64,000 bases of DNA from Paenibacillus sp. FSL R5-0490 (GTDB taxonomy: Bacteria; Bacillota; Bacilli; Bacillales; Cytobacillaceae): NCBI RefSeq assembly GCF_001956215.1, contig NZ_MRTQ01000012.1, positions 1-64,000 on the forward strand. The letters are read 5' to 3'. Position 1 is the stretch's first letter. Each line of letters starts with the position of its first letter. A program made the translations under genes and the position numbers. This document shows, in pieces, positions 46,683 through 56,083 of the stretch. The notes under the pieces are model-generated. The model searched no databases, was not told the origin of the DNA, and saw only the letters and a list, made by a program, of their open reading frames with translations.

Positions 46683-47700
46683 TGGAAATCACCTCCACGC
46701 CCACTTGCTGAGAATGGATATATTCGATCGCTTTTGCAACTTCCTCTGGTTCTCCATCAACATGGATGAATAAGGTACCGTAGGAACCATTCTGCGTCTG
46801 GGAAATCTTTCCCTGAAGAATATTAACAGTTACCTGGAAGTGGCGGATCAGGTTTGTAATCAATGGCTGTTCAGCTGATTCGCCGACAAATCCTAATTGG
46901 ACTACTTTTCCTTTTGGATACAAATCGACAAGATGATCAATTGTTTCCTTCGTTTCTTCAGGCTCTGTCACCTGCTGGACAAAGCGCTTTGTAATCACAG
47001 CTTTCGGATTCTTAAAGACATCCAATACAGGTCCGATTTCCACAATCCGGCCGCCTTCCATAACAGCAACCCGATGGCAGATTTTACGGATTACATGCAT
47101 TTCATGTGTAATAAGGACAATGGTTAAGCCCAGTCGTTCATTGATGTCTACAAGCAGCTCCAAAATGGAATCTGTTGTCTGAGGATCAAGGGCAGATGTC
47201 GCCTCATCACAAAGCAGCACTTTTGGATTATTGGCAAGGGCTCTGGCAATTCCGACCCTTTGCTTTTGACCTCCGCTAAGCTGAGAAGGGTAGGCATCTT
47301 CCCTTCCTTCCAGACCGACGATTTTAATGAGCTCGTCTACTCTTTTGAGCCTTTCCTGCCGGGAAACACCTGCGATTTCAAGCGGAAATGCAATATTTTC
47401 TCTTACTGTTCTTGACCATAACAGGTTGAAATGCTGGAAAATCATGCTTATTTCCTGACGAGCTTTTCTCAGCTTGCTTCCCTTTATCTTTGAAACCTCA
47501 TTGCCTGCTACAGTAACACTGCCATGGGTAGGAAGCTCCAGCCCATTGAGCATGCGGATTAAGGTACTTTTACCTGCACCGCTATATCCGATAACACCGA
47601 ATATTTCTCCTTCTTTTACCTCCAGGTTTACATCATCAACTGCTTTAACCTGGCCTTTTTTTGAAGAAAATATCTTCTGTACATCCTTTATGGAAATCAA
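46675..47700 (-). CDS. metN: Methionine ABC transporter ATPase MetN
   Basis: The 341-aa ATPase energises methionine import. It has Walker A GYSGAGKSTLIRML, signature QLSGGQKQRVGIARAL and Walker B VLLCDEATSALD, followed by a C-terminal regulatory C2/ACT-like domain (residues about 265-341: VVQLGFVGESAEQPLITNLIRHF), where methionine binding typically inhibits transport. The start is TTG at 47700 (ISIKDVQ follows), giving the same length as B. subtilis MetN; the upstream GTG lies in the ribosome site. A SAM-I riboswitch precedes it. Confidence 0.94.
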   Translation of the reverse strand: MISIKDVQKIFSSKKGQVKAVDDVNLEVKEGEIFGVIGYSGAGKSTLIRMLNGLELPTHGSVTVAGNEVSKIKGSKLRKARQEISMIFQHFNLLWSRTVRENIAFPLEIAGVSRQERLKRVDELIKIVGLEGREDAYPSQLSGGQKQRVGIARALANNPKVLLCDEATSALDPQTTDSILELLVDINERLGLTIVLITHEMHVIRKICHRVAVMEGGRIVEIGPVLDVFKNPKAVITKRFVQQVTEPEETKETIDHLVDLYPKGKVVQLGFVGESAEQPLITNLIRHFQVTVNILQGKISQTQNGSYGTLFIHVDGEPEEVAKAIEYIHSQQVGVEVISNA

Positions 47701-47800
47701 CGTGATAGTCACCTCTTTTATCGAAAGATACAGATAATAATTAATAGACTGCTTTTATTCCCTTATCTTTTACTTCTCATAGGCTTTCATGCGCAAAAGC

Positions 47801-47834
47801 AAAAATGCCTTTCTGCACATGAGCAGAAAGGCAT
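47801..47834 (-). terminator. Riboswitch terminator of metNPQ
   Basis: ATGCCTTTCTGC, TCAT, GTGCAGAAAGGCAT form a stem followed by TTTTTGC on the minus strand. Confidence 0.88.
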
Positions 47835-47957
47835 AAAGAGATTTAGTCCTTTCTCTCATCTATCAAAGCTATGCTTTGAGTGAATTGGCACCATTTCAAC
47901 TAATTGACGGTTGCCGGGCTTCATAGGGCACTTCCCTCCACCTCTCTTGATAAGAGC
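47835..47957 (-). promoter_or_regulatory. SAM-I riboswitch (S box) upstream of metN
   Basis: On the minus strand: CTCTTATCAAGAGAGGTGGA, GGGAAGTGCCC, TGAAGCCCGGCAACC, a variable arm, GGTGCCAATTC, then ACTCAAAGC... closing arms. These are the S-box core and P1-P3 elements. A terminator follows. SAM excess should stop transcription of the methionine importer. Confidence 0.95.
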
Positions 47958-48096
47958 GTTACGTTCTATATTCAATTAATACTTTAAATGAATTAAGCAG
48001 TTTTTTAATTACGTTTGCTATCGTATCATAGCCATTAAAAAGGTGTCAACGATGAAATTTCAAACTTTCGGAAAAAAGTGAATGATAAATTTCCCT

Positions 48097-49413
48097 TTAC
48101 GCTTTTGCAGCAAGTGATGTGAGACCTGCAGCTGCTTCTATCGCCTGTTCCAGGTCTTCAATTAAATCTTCTGCATTTTCGATGCCGATCGAAATCCGAA
48201 TTAGATCCTCCGAAACTCCCGCAGCCTTTAAGCCTTCTTCATCCAGCTGCTGATGAGTAGTGCTTGCAGGGTGAATAATCAGGCTCTTTGCGTCCCCGAC
48301 ATTTGCCACATGTGCCCATAGCTGCAGGCTATTGATCAGCTTGGCTCCAGCCTCTCTTCCGCCAGCTATTCCAAATACAGCCACTGCTCCGGCTCCTTTT
48401 GGCAAATATTTATCTGCCAATTCTTTGTCCGGGTGGCTTTCATGACCTGGATAGAGCACCCAATTAACGGCCGGATGCGCCTCCAGATATTCCACTACCT
48501 TTTTAGTATTGGCAACATGCTCCTTCATTCTTACATGCAGAGTCTCAAGGCCCAATGTGAACTGAAATGCACTTTGCGCACTCATTGCCGGCCCTAAGTC
48601 TCTTAACAGCTGTACACGGGCTTTGATAATATAAGCTGCTTCGCCGATTGCTTCGCTATAGACAATATTATGGTAGCTCGGATCCGGCTCTGTGAATCCC
48701 GGGAACTTAGGGGAATTCCAGTCGAATTTTCCGCCGTCAACTATTATTCCCCCCATTGTGGTTCCATTGCCGAGCAGCCATTTTGTCGCAGAGTGTATGA
48801 CAATATCAGCTCCATGTTCAATAGGCCTGCAAAGATAAGGGGTAGCAAAAGTGTTATCGACAATCAGCGGCACACCTTTTTCGTGTGCAATTGCGGCAAC
48901 CTTTTCAATATCCAGGATTTTCAGGCTCGGGTTTCCAATCGTTTCAGCAAAGACAGCCTTTGTTTTATCTGTAATGGCGCTGCGGAAATTTTCCGGATCC
49001 TTTGGATCCACCAGTTTCACCTTTATTCCATACTTGGGAAGTGTGACTGCAAACAAATTATAAGTACCTCCATATAAATTGGATGCAGCAACAATTTCAT
49101 CACCAGCTTCGGCAATATTTAAAATGGCAAGTGTAATAGCAGACTGGCCGCTGGCAAGAGCCAGCGCACCCACTCCTCCTTCAAGCAGGGCCACTCTTTC
49201 CTCAAATACACTGACAGTGGGATTATGTATTCTGCTATAAATATATCCCGGCTCTTTCAGGGCAAAGAGATCTGCTGCGTGATCTGTATTCTTGAACTGA
49301 TAAGCATTATTCTGATAAATTGGGACCGCCCTCGCGCCAGTTACAGGGTCAGGCTTCAGCCCCCCATGTACTCCAATTGTTTCAAAGCGGTAATTTTTCT
49401 GTTTGTCCGTCAT
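48097..49413 (-). CDS. metY: O-acetylhomoserine sulfhydrylase MetY (homocysteine synthase)
   Basis: The 438-aa PLP enzyme makes homocysteine (or methionine from methanethiol) from O-acetylhomoserine and sulfide. It belongs to the Cys/Met metabolism PLP family; the PLP lysine is in [20 protein letters not shown] near residue 207, and [35 protein letters not shown] is typical. Length near 430 separates it from MetB/MetC (about 380). The ATG at 49413 follows GAGGAG. A SAM-I riboswitch controls it. It follows an unlinked neighbour in the B. subtilis order (yusD). Confidence 0.93.
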   Translation of the reverse strand: MTDKQKNYRFETIGVHGGLKPDPVTGARAVPIYQNNAYQFKNTDHAADLFALKEPGYIYSRIHNPTVSVFEERVALLEGGVGALALASGQSAITLAILNIAEAGDEIVAASNLYGGTYNLFAVTLPKYGIKVKLVDPKDPENFRSAITDKTKAVFAETIGNPSLKILDIEKVAAIAHEKGVPLIVDNTFATPYLCRPIEHGADIVIHSATKWLLGNGTTMGGIIVDGGKFDWNSPKFPGFTEPDPSYHNIVYSEAIGEAAYIIKARVQLLRDLGPAMSAQSAFQFTLGLETLHVRMKEHVANTKKVVEYLEAHPAVNWVLYPGHESHPDKELADKYLPKGAGAVAVFGIAGGREAGAKLINSLQLWAHVANVGDAKSLIIHPASTTHQQLDEEGLKAAGVSEDLIRISIGIENAEDLIEDLEQAIEAAAGLTSLAAKA

Positions 49414-49461
49414 CGCTATCTCTCCTCTATAAAAATGATTGTATTTCATTTAGAAAAGCTG

Positions 49462-49487
49462 AAAAACCCCCTTCATAAGAAGAGGGC
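49462..49487 (-). terminator. Riboswitch terminator of metY
   Basis: CCCTCTTC, TTAT, GAAGGGGG and TTTTTC on the minus strand. Confidence 0.85.
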
Positions 49488-49600
49488 TGTATCGACTCTT
49501 CTTATCTTCCAGAGCATTCTGCTCTGCTGGATTTAGCACCGTGTACTTTACCGGTTGCCGGGCTTCGCTGGGCCAGTCCCTCCGCCTCTCTTGATAAGAA
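49488..49600 (-). promoter_or_regulatory. SAM-I riboswitch (S box) upstream of metY
   Basis: On the minus strand: TTCTTATCAAGAGAGGCGGA, GGGACTGGCCC, CGAAGCCCGGCAACCGG, CACGGTGCTAAATCC, then CAGAGCAGAATGCTCTG and GATAAGAAGAG. This is a complete S-box, like that of metN, with its own terminator. Confidence 0.95.
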
Positions 49601-49651
49601 TATTCAGTTAATTAATATTAAAACGATATTATCATACTATTTAAAAAACGG

Positions 49652-49990
49652 TCAAGTATTGTGCAGTGAAATTTTCCCTAAACAGAAAAAAGACTCGAGC
49701 AGCAACTTTTTTCTGTAAGTGGTATCCGTCAAAATTTCATTTCGGGAGATGGCATCTCTTAATGTTACTTCTCCTGTAATCAGTGACAGTACAGCTTCTT
49801 CCGATCCCGAGATTTCCACATCAAAGTGGCGGGTGTGGCTCGCCTTCCGTATTTCTCCATTCGAAATCTTCAATGGAATGCATATATTTCCCGCTTTAAT
49901 AAGCAAAGAAAAGTTTGATTTTCTTAAGAAAAATCCAAGATGCCCTTTTGCCTTTAATTCCCGGATGAATACATCAGGTAAATCCCTCAC
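49652..49990 (-). CDS. yusD: SCP2-like protein YusD
   Basis: This 112-aa protein looks like a compact SCP2 sterol-carrier-type fold: SNFSLLIKAGNICIPLKISNG, then HFDVEISGSEEAVLSLITGE and VTLRDAISRNEI. It sits at the yusD position between met genes and yusE, but sequence identity to YusD is from recall and uncertain. Function is unknown. A start ATG has a GAGGTG ribosome site. Confidence 0.7.
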   Translation of the reverse strand: MRDLPDVFIRELKAKGHLGFFLRKSNFSLLIKAGNICIPLKISNGEIRKASHTRHFDVEISGSEEAVLSLITGEVTLRDAISRNEILTDTTYRKKLLLESFFCLGKISLHNT

Positions 49991-50075
49991 AGCCTCACCT
50001 CTTTGAATGGGGTCAATTACTTTTATATTCAGTAATAAAAAGCATTAATCCTTTATTTTTCATTCGACAAAACCT

Positions 50076-50112
50076 GAAAGGCAATGCCTGTTTAATTGGC
50101 ATTGCCTTTTCA
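50076..50112 (-). terminator. Terminator after the MFS gene
   Basis: AAAAGGCAATGCC, AATTAAACA and GGCATTGCCTTT on the minus strand. Confidence 0.8.
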
Positions 50113-50133
50113 TTTCCCGAGAAATATGTCAGA

Positions 50134-51405
50134 TCATACTATTTTCACAGAGGGGGCTGCAGTTTTTGTCTTTTTATAGCCTCTGAATACAAAGAAAAAG
50201 TAGAGAGAGCCAATCAAGTATAAAGAAGCTGTAATGGTGAATACGAGTGCATATCCCCAATAATCTCCATATCTCATGACGATTCCTGTTGAAACCGGAC
50301 CCATTACAGCCCAGCCCAGATTGAACACCATCTGATTGACTGAGTTTGCCAGTCCTTTCATCGAATCATTTACCTTTGACATCATCAATGACATTTGTAT
50401 AGGATTTCCCGCATTCATCAGCGCCTGCCGGAACAAAAAGCCGATGGCAGCCAGCCAAAGATTTTCAGTATAAGCGGTTAAAAGCAGGAAAGGAAGTGAC
50501 ATAAGCTGCAGGATTACAACGGCTTTAACCTCTCCCACTTTTCTTACCACAACCGGTCCGATAATCATGGCAAAGGCCGTGGCAGCCTGCCCTAATGAAA
50601 TAATTATGCCAATAGCTGAATTGGAGGCATCAAAGCGGTCTGCGAAGTATAGATTCAGATACGGAATAACAAGTCCTGCGCCAATTCCAATTAGAAGCTG
50701 AGCAAAAGCAAACATCGCGATAATTTTGACACCGTCATTTTTAGCTGAGAGGTTTTTGAATGACCAGCCTTTTATGCCCTTTGCATCGTGTTGATCTTTC
50801 GAAACCTCTGCGAAACGCAAAATTGGAAATAAGCCGGCTATGAAAAACACACTTGCAATCAGAAGGGTGATGCGGATGCTGGTGAGCTGATCCGTAAACA
50901 AAAGAAATACATCCGTTAAGATGCCCCCGCTTAAGTTCCCGATCACATTTGCGCCCGTCAATATAGCAAAATGGATACTGAACAGATGAACCCTTTGGTC
51001 AGCCCTTGAATTTTCAGCCAGCCATGGTATGCCCGATACCTGAAGAAAGGCTGTTGTCAGCCCGGTTAAAAATGCAAATAAAATCAGGAGTTCCTGCATT
51101 TCAACTATACTTCTGAAGAGCATAACTACACCTGTTGCAACTGCACCAAACATCATCGCTTTTTTTCTGCCAATTCGGTCGCTGGCGATCCCTGCCGGCA
51201 CAAGAATCATTGCTGTCGCGAGAGCAGTCATGGATATGATTTGTCCATTAACACTTTCTGAGTAGCCGAGCTCCCTTATGTAGAAATTATAGATTACCAT
51301 GAATATCCCAAAACCAATTTGTGTAAGGATATTCGCCATAAAAGCCAATTTTATGTTGCGGTTATAACCTTTAAACTGACCAGCCCACTCCCTGTAAAAT
51401 GCCAT
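50134..51405 (-). CDS. Major facilitator superfamily transporter
   Basis: The 423-aa membrane protein has 12 predicted helices and the MFS loop motif GIASDRIGRKKAMMFGAV (between helices 2 and 3). The interior has a central cytoplasmic loop ILRFAEVSKDQHDAKGIKGW. Substrate is not readable. The ATG at 51405 follows GGAAGGG. No regulator or biosynthetic gene is adjacent; I know of no counterpart here in the B. subtilis order, so it may be an insertion between yusD and yusE. Confidence 0.82.
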   Translation of the reverse strand: MAFYREWAGQFKGYNRNIKLAFMANILTQIGFGIFMVIYNFYIRELGYSESVNGQIISMTALATAMILVPAGIASDRIGRKKAMMFGAVATGVVMLFRSIVEMQELLILFAFLTGLTTAFLQVSGIPWLAENSRADQRVHLFSIHFAILTGANVIGNLSGGILTDVFLLFTDQLTSIRITLLIASVFFIAGLFPILRFAEVSKDQHDAKGIKGWSFKNLSAKNDGVKIIAMFAFAQLLIGIGAGLVIPYLNLYFADRFDASNSAIGIIISLGQAATAFAMIIGPVVVRKVGEVKAVVILQLMSLPFLLLTAYTENLWLAAIGFLFRQALMNAGNPIQMSLMMSKVNDSMKGLANSVNQMVFNLGWAVMGPVSTGIVMRYGDYWGYALVFTITASLYLIGSLYFFFVFRGYKKTKTAAPSVKIV

Positions 51406-51519
51406 GCGGATCCCTTCCTGCACTGTATGATTTTTATTTCGATTCCCTAAGTATCATACTCTTTCGGAATGGATTTGTAAATATATTTCGAATAGTGAAA
51501 AGACCTTTTTAAAACATGC

Positions 51520-51548
51520 AAAAAACCAGGCTGCTATGCTCCTGGTTT
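51520..51548 (-). terminator. Terminator after yusE
   Basis: AAACCAGGAGC, ATAGCAGCCTGGTTT form a stem followed by TTTTGC on the minus strand. Confidence 0.78.
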
Positions 51549-51551
51549 GTG

Positions 51552-51860
51552 CTAATCGATGCTTCTGATTTTATCCAATAAATAGGGTACGGATCGGAAA
51601 GCATATAATTTTTCATGTAAAGTTCCTTTTCTGAAGATGAGGAGGCAGGGTACGCTTTCCACTCCCCACTTTTCAGCCAATTGCGGCATATAATTTAAGT
51701 CCGCTTTCCCCATTTTTTGATCTGGCAGTAATTGTTCTGTAACTGCCAGCATCTTTCCTGCCATCTGGCAGGTTCCGCACATAGGCGTATACAAATAGAT
51801 AAGAATCGTTTCTTCTCCGCTAATCGCTTCCTCAATGTCCTGCTGCGACCATTCCTGCAT
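51552..51860 (-). CDS. yusE: Thioredoxin-like protein YusE
   Basis: The 102-aa protein has a thioredoxin fold with the redox pair YTPMCGTCQMAG (Cys28 and Cys31) and the conserved cis-proline VESVPCLLIFRKG. CGTC replaces the classical CGPC, as in several thioredoxin-like variants. It is probably cytosolic. The ATG lies after AAGGATG, and it follows yusF by 15 bases, so the two are likely cotranscribed. Confidence 0.87.
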   Translation of the reverse strand: MQEWSQQDIEEAISGEETILIYLYTPMCGTCQMAGKMLAVTEQLLPDQKMGKADLNYMPQLAEKWGVESVPCLLIFRKGTLHEKLYAFRSVPYLLDKIRSID

Positions 51861-51875
51861 TTTATCATCCTTACT

Positions 51876-52229
51876 TTATCTGTCCAGATATTGTGTATAA
51901 ATGTCAATGTTAGCTCCGAGCAGCACTGTTGCCAAATGGTGTTCAGGTGCTGTCGCTACTTCTCTGTACATTCTATCGATGTATAGATGCTCTGCCTCTG
52001 GAAATTCCCTTCTGAATTGTTTCCTCAGCTTTTCACCTGCTGAATCGGCATCCACCAATATATATACATCCTTATCAAACAGTGTGTCAATTAATTCATC
52101 CAGTTTGGTAATGCTTATTGTTCCATTTGTGCAGATAATTTCAACAGGCTCTCTTATAATGCTTTTAACTTTTGTTTTATCTGACTTTCCCTCGACAATA
52201 ATCACTTTTTCCGGAATTCCATCGTTCAT
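51876..52229 (-). CDS. yusF: Toprim-domain protein YusF
   Basis: The protein is a stand-alone Toprim domain: VIIVEGKSDKTK holds the catalytic-type glutamate, and YILVDADSAGEK the DxD pair. Such small Toprim proteins are related to RNase M5 and primase-like enzymes; activity is unknown. I start at the ATG at 52229 (NDGIPEKVIIVEG follows), six bases after AGGTG, giving 117 aa; an upstream ATG at 52310 would add 27 residues but has only a weak ribosome site. The start is therefore uncertain. Confidence 0.78.
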   Translation of the reverse strand: MNDGIPEKVIIVEGKSDKTKVKSIIREPVEIICTNGTISITKLDELIDTLFDKDVYILVDADSAGEKLRKQFRREFPEAEHLYIDRMYREVATAPEHHLATVLLGANIDIYTQYLDR

Positions 52230-52331
52230 CGTCATCACCTGAAAGGGGTTATTTTGAAACTGTTCGTTAAAGTTAAGCTCTTTTCGTATAAAATGTTTTA
52301 TTTTGCGCATCAATGCTGTCCGTTGATTTTC

Positions 52332-52445
52332 GCACCAGGCTGCTCAGCGAACCGCGGGGCGGGCGGTGAGCCTCCTCGACGCTGCGCGTCTGCGGGGTCT
52401 CACCTGTCCCGCTACTCCCGCAGGACTTTGAATAAGCTTCCTTGA
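52332..52445. repeat. GC-rich repeat element, family C
   Basis: This stretch (GAACCGCGGGGCGGGCGGTG, CTGCGCGTCTGCGGGG, CCCGCTACTCCCGCAGGA) is much more GC-rich than its surroundings and full of inverted repeats. From general knowledge such elements occur in many copies in Bacillus genomes; only one is in this window. It lies in the gene-free interval 52230-52806, whose remainder shows no other feature beyond the yusG terminator. Confidence 0.65.
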
Positions 52446-52775
52446 GTAAACAACCGCACGAAGAAAATACGAATGCATTTTCGAGGATCTCACACCTTCC
52501 GCTACAATCAACTCAGCATATAATAAATAAAAAACATCATACCCTTCGAAAACAGCCAAAGTTAAAGCCAGTCATGCATTGGTTTTTATCTTAATATATT
52601 CATTATTCTTGGTTATGGTGTGAATCTCCTGCCCATTTTGGAGGTTAGGGCTGTGCTGATTTATATATTCCTTGCCCGGTTTAGGAAAGAAAAAATGTTT
52701 TTGAAGAAAAATATATATTTTAAAAAGACTTATTTCATTGTATGCCCGTTCAAACTGCTTTAGCCTATTAAATAA

Positions 52776-52802
52776 ACAGCGGAAGTTATTCCGCTGTTTA
52801 CA
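52776..52802 (-). terminator. Terminator after yusG
   Basis: AAACAGCGGAA, TAAC, TTCCGCTGTTT on the minus strand, immediately after yusG. Confidence 0.85.
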
Positions 52803-52806
52803 GTAG

Positions 52807-53046
52807 TCAGCACCAGCCGCCTTCGTCACAGTCTGTGTAGCGTGCTTGCGCTTGATCCGGGACGGAGACATTCTGGTATATTTTTTGGTGTTCGGTTTCA
52901 AAATGATGGGACAAGTTGAAAGAAGATCCTTCCGGAAGGCTGATTTGTCCAATTTTTTCGTTTTCAAGATAAAGATCTATCCCATTATTGTTAAGTTTGC
53001 CGACGACCCGGTCAGTTATATCGATTTTCTGCTGCTTCAATGTCAT
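52807..53046 (-). CDS. yusG: DUF2553 protein YusG
   Basis: The 79-aa protein matches YusG: LKQQKIDITDRVVGKLNNNG, DLYLENEKIGQISLPEG, and the C-terminal ARYTDCDEGGWC with two cysteines. The function of DUF2553 is unknown. The ATG follows AAAGGAATG. It lies between yusF and gcvH and is probably transcribed on its own. Confidence 0.83.
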   Translation of the reverse strand: MTLKQQKIDITDRVVGKLNNNGIDLYLENEKIGQISLPEGSSFNLSHHFETEHQKIYQNVSVPDQAQARYTDCDEGGWC

Positions 53047-53170
53047 GGGTAATCATTCCTTTCATGCATCTGGGTACCCATAGTTTTGCCATGTCTCTGT
53101 AAAAGAAAAATAGCAATTAAAGGTAAGAACAAAATGCAGAAGCAGCTGGACATGATATACCCTAAAAGAC

Positions 53171-53203
53171 GCAAAAAACCGGTTCGGAAGTGAACCGGCT
53201 CTC
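53171..53203 (-). terminator. Terminator after gcvH
   Basis: GAGCCGGTTC, ACTTCC, GAACCGGTT followed by TTTTGCG on the minus strand. Confidence 0.85.
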
Positions 53204-53206
53204 TAA

Positions 53207-53590
53207 TTAGTCTTGGTTTGTCATTTCTTCATATTGCTCAGCAGTCATCAAGCTTTCTACTTCGCTTAAATCTGAAGGCTCCACCACAACCATCCATGCT
53301 TTTTCATATGGAGATTCGTTTACGAACTCAGGGTTGTCGTTAAGGTCTTCATTTACTTCAACCACTTTACCGCTTAGAGGCGCATAAAGTTCAGACACTG
53401 TTTTTACAGATTCTACGCTTCCGAATGGTTCGTTTGCACTCAGCTCATCGCCAACTTCAGGAAGCTCAACAAATACGATGTCACCAAGTTCTGATTGCGC
53501 GAAATGCGTAATCCCAATGCGTACTTTCCCATCTTCTGTTTTTACCCACTCATGCTCTTCTGAATAACGTAATTCTTTTGGTGTGCTCAT
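53207..53590 (-). CDS. gcvH: Glycine cleavage H protein GcvH
   Basis: The 127-aa carrier protein holds the lipoyl arm on Lys63 in [19 protein letters not shown]. In Bacillus the H protein also acts as the central donor of octanoyl and lipoyl groups to other enzymes (LipM-GcvH-LipL route), and LipA is encoded in this same window. The other glycine cleavage genes are not present here. ATG at 53590 follows GGAGGG. Confidence 0.95.
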   Translation of the reverse strand: MSTPKELRYSEEHEWVKTEDGKVRIGITHFAQSELGDIVFVELPEVGDELSANEPFGSVESVKTVSELYAPLSGKVVEVNEDLNDNPEFVNESPYEKAWMVVVEPSDLSEVESLMTAEQYEEMTNQD

Positions 53591-53664
53591 TATGTATCCC
53601 TCCATATAAATATTTCAATTTATGATCAGTAATCGATCTCATGGTTAATGGTGGCTTCCAGCTA

Positions 53665-54024
53665 TTAGGAAAGCCATGTCTTTTCATATTCCTCATCTTT
53701 GAAGCCAACTGTTACTTTCTCTCCATCTGTCATCAGCGGCCGCTTGATCAGCATGCCGTCTGTTGCCAAAATGTCGAGCAGTTCTTCATCAGAAGAGGTT
53801 TTTACTTTGTCCTTCAAGCCGAGCTCCCTATATTTTTGGCCACTCGTATTAAAGAACTTTTTTAGTTCCAAACCGCTGTTTTTATAAAGCGCTTCAAGTT
53901 CGCTTCGGGAAGGCGGATTCTCTGTAATATGTATTTCTTCATAGGACAGATTATGTTCGTCAAGCCATTTCTTGGCCTTACGGCATGTCCCGCATTTAGG
54001 ATACCAATAAAAAGTCAACGCCAT
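53665..54024 (-). CDS. yusI: ArsC/Spx-family protein YusI
   Basis: The 119-aa protein has the ArsC-like fold: TFYWYPKCGTCRKAKKWLDE with Cys11 and Cys14, ITENPPSRSELEALYKNSG, and the C-terminal DGMLIKRPLMTDGEKVTVGF. It resembles Spx and arsenate reductases, but the CxxC is Spx-like and no ars genes are near. The ATG at 54024 lies after GGTGG. It is placed between gcvH and fadE. Confidence 0.88.
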   Translation of the reverse strand: MALTFYWYPKCGTCRKAKKWLDEHNLSYEEIHITENPPSRSELEALYKNSGLELKKFFNTSGQKYRELGLKDKVKTSSDEELLDILATDGMLIKRPLMTDGEKVTVGFKDEEYEKTWLS

Positions 54025-54199
54025 TTTTTCACCACCCATTTTAGCAAATTCAAGCTTATCCAAAATTGCTGCCTTTTAATTGAATAGTAACATAAAAGGG
54101 TGACAAAGCATAACCTTGATCACCAATTTAATATTCGACATTTTTCTATTTGTTCCTGCATGCCGGAAAAAGTTTTTGAATGGTTATTTTTACAATAAT

Positions 54200-54227
54200 A
54201 AAGCCCCCTTCATCGGAAGGGAGCTAA
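54200..54227 (-). terminator. Terminator after fadE
   Basis: AGCTCCCTTC, CGAT and GAAGGGGGCT followed by TTATT on the minus strand. Confidence 0.8.
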
Positions 54228-54233
54228 GCCAGA

Positions 54234-56018
54234 TTAAACGGTAAAACGTTCCGCGTCGATCAGTTTTTCTGATGCTTCACGCTTCTTGGTAATCACATTG
54301 ATTGGCGTATGGCGTGTGAATTTGCGCAGTGCTGACATCATCATGCGCAGTGCATCGCCGTTTTCAACTGCCACAAGTGTTTCCTTTGCATCCTGCTCGA
54401 TTTCGTTAAATGCCTCCTGGCAGAAGATTTGAGTGTACAGGAGCTTTTGTTTGCTCTTTTCAAGGCCGGCTTTTTCAATAGCCTTTTCAGTACGAAGAAC
54501 AACAGATTCCATTGCATAAGCATTCGAAATAATATCCGCAATGTTTACGAGTACTTCCTGTTCTTTATCAAGAGCCTTTCCATACTTTTGTGCTGCCAGA
54601 CCAGCAGCAAGCAATCCGATCTTCTTCGCGTTCTTAACCAGATATTTTTCCTGCGCAAGCGGCTCGTCACCAGGCTCTTCAGGCATCATCATCATGAGCT
54701 CTTCCTGCAGCGCCTGAGCTTTCTGAAATAGTGGAAGCTCTCCTTTAAGTGCTTTGCGAAGGTATGTGCCCGGTACTAATAGACGATTGATTTCGTTTGT
54801 TCCTTCGAAAATACGGTTAATGCGTGAGTCACGATAAGCTCTTTCAATCTCATATTCAGCCATGAAACCGTAGCCCCCGTGGATCTGAACACCTTCATCT
54901 ACTACGTAGTCGAGGACTTCCGTATTGAAGAATTTATTCATGGAGCACTCAATGGCATATTCAGCAATTGACTTTGCGACTTCCTTGCCATCTTTTATTT
55001 CCTCATCTGTAAGCTTGCTCATACGGTCCTCGAACAAACCCACTGTACGATACACTGCGCTTTCTGCTGCATAAATTTTTGAAGCCATTGTGCCAAGTTT
55101 TTCTTTAGTCAAATTAAATTGAGAGATAGGTGTCTTAAACTGCTGGCGCTGGTTCGCATACTGAACAGCCAGTTCGAATGCACGCTTCGCTCCGCCAACT
55201 GCTCCTACACCTAACTTATAGCGGCCAATATTTAAGATATTAAAAGCAATCACATGGCCCTTGCCAAATTCACCCAGCAGGTTTTCCTTTGGCACCTTGG
55301 CGTCTTCAAGAATTAACGTACGGGTAGAAGAGCTCTTGATTCCCATTTTCTTTTCTTCTGCCCCTACAGATACACCTGGGAATTCTCTTTCAACGATGAA
55401 TGCAGAAAAGTGTTCGCCGTCAATTTTTGCATATACTACGAATACATCTGCGAAGCCTGCATTTGTTATCCATTGCTTTTCACCGTTTAATACATAGTGT
55501 GTGCCCTCAGCATTCAGCTTGGCGGTTGTTTTTGCCCCAAGAGCGTCAGAACCTGAGCTTGGCTCTGTCAATGCATAAGCGGCAAGCTTTTCACCTGTAG
55601 CAAGTTCAGGAAGGTATTTTTGCTTTTGCTCTTCATTTCCAAATAGAACAATCGGAAGAGAGCCAATGCCGACATGTGCGCCGTGAGAGATGGAAAAGCC
55701 GCCTGCACGCGCCATTTTTTCTGCAATAAGTGCTGAGCTTACTTTATCTAATGCAAGTCCGCCGTATTCCTCTGGAACATCTGCGCCTAATAGGCCAAGA
55801 TCTCCAGCTTGCTTCAATAGTTTTACCGAACGGTCAAATTCATGGTTTTCAAGATGTTCAATTTGCGGTACAACTTCATTCACTACATAATCTTCAGTCG
55901 TCTTAGCAATCATAACCTGCTCATCTGTATAGTCTTCAGGTGTAAAAACCCGGTCATAGGAAACATCTTCGATTAAAAAGCTTCCGCCTTTGATAAGATT
56001 TTCAGTTTGATTTGACAT
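54234..56018 (-). CDS. fadE: Acyl-CoA dehydrogenase FadE (YusJ)
   Basis: The 594-aa FAD enzyme performs the first oxidation in beta-oxidation. It has the acyl-CoA dehydrogenase fold with AYALTEPSSGSDALGAKT, RTLILEDAKVP, VQIHGGYGFMAEYEIERAYRD and NRIFEGTNEINRL, where the catalytic glutamate of the family lies; a long C-terminal extension (from about residue 420) is typical of this larger class. It is the last gene of fadN-fadA-fadE. Confidence 0.94.
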   Translation of the reverse strand: MSNQTENLIKGGSFLIEDVSYDRVFTPEDYTDEQVMIAKTTEDYVVNEVVPQIEHLENHEFDRSVKLLKQAGDLGLLGADVPEEYGGLALDKVSSALIAEKMARAGGFSISHGAHVGIGSLPIVLFGNEEQKQKYLPELATGEKLAAYALTEPSSGSDALGAKTTAKLNAEGTHYVLNGEKQWITNAGFADVFVVYAKIDGEHFSAFIVEREFPGVSVGAEEKKMGIKSSSTRTLILEDAKVPKENLLGEFGKGHVIAFNILNIGRYKLGVGAVGGAKRAFELAVQYANQRQQFKTPISQFNLTKEKLGTMASKIYAAESAVYRTVGLFEDRMSKLTDEEIKDGKEVAKSIAEYAIECSMNKFFNTEVLDYVVDEGVQIHGGYGFMAEYEIERAYRDSRINRIFEGTNEINRLLVPGTYLRKALKGELPLFQKAQALQEELMMMMPEEPGDEPLAQEKYLVKNAKKIGLLAAGLAAQKYGKALDKEQEVLVNIADIISNAYAMESVVLRTEKAIEKAGLEKSKQKLLYTQIFCQEAFNEIEQDAKETLVAVENGDALRMMMSALRKFTRHTPINVITKKREASEKLIDAERFTV

Positions 56019-56083
56019 TTACTTTCCTCCATTCTGTTTTTGCGGAGAAAAGCCTGTGGCTTCTCTCCAATTTTCGATTCATC

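Noticed and set aside
52572-52967. Open frame overlapping yusG
   Set aside because: It overlaps yusG in another frame and has no ribosome site or protein-like composition.
53665-54024. yusI as an arsenate reductase of an ars operon
   Set aside because: The CxxC is Spx-like and no ars transport or regulator genes are near.
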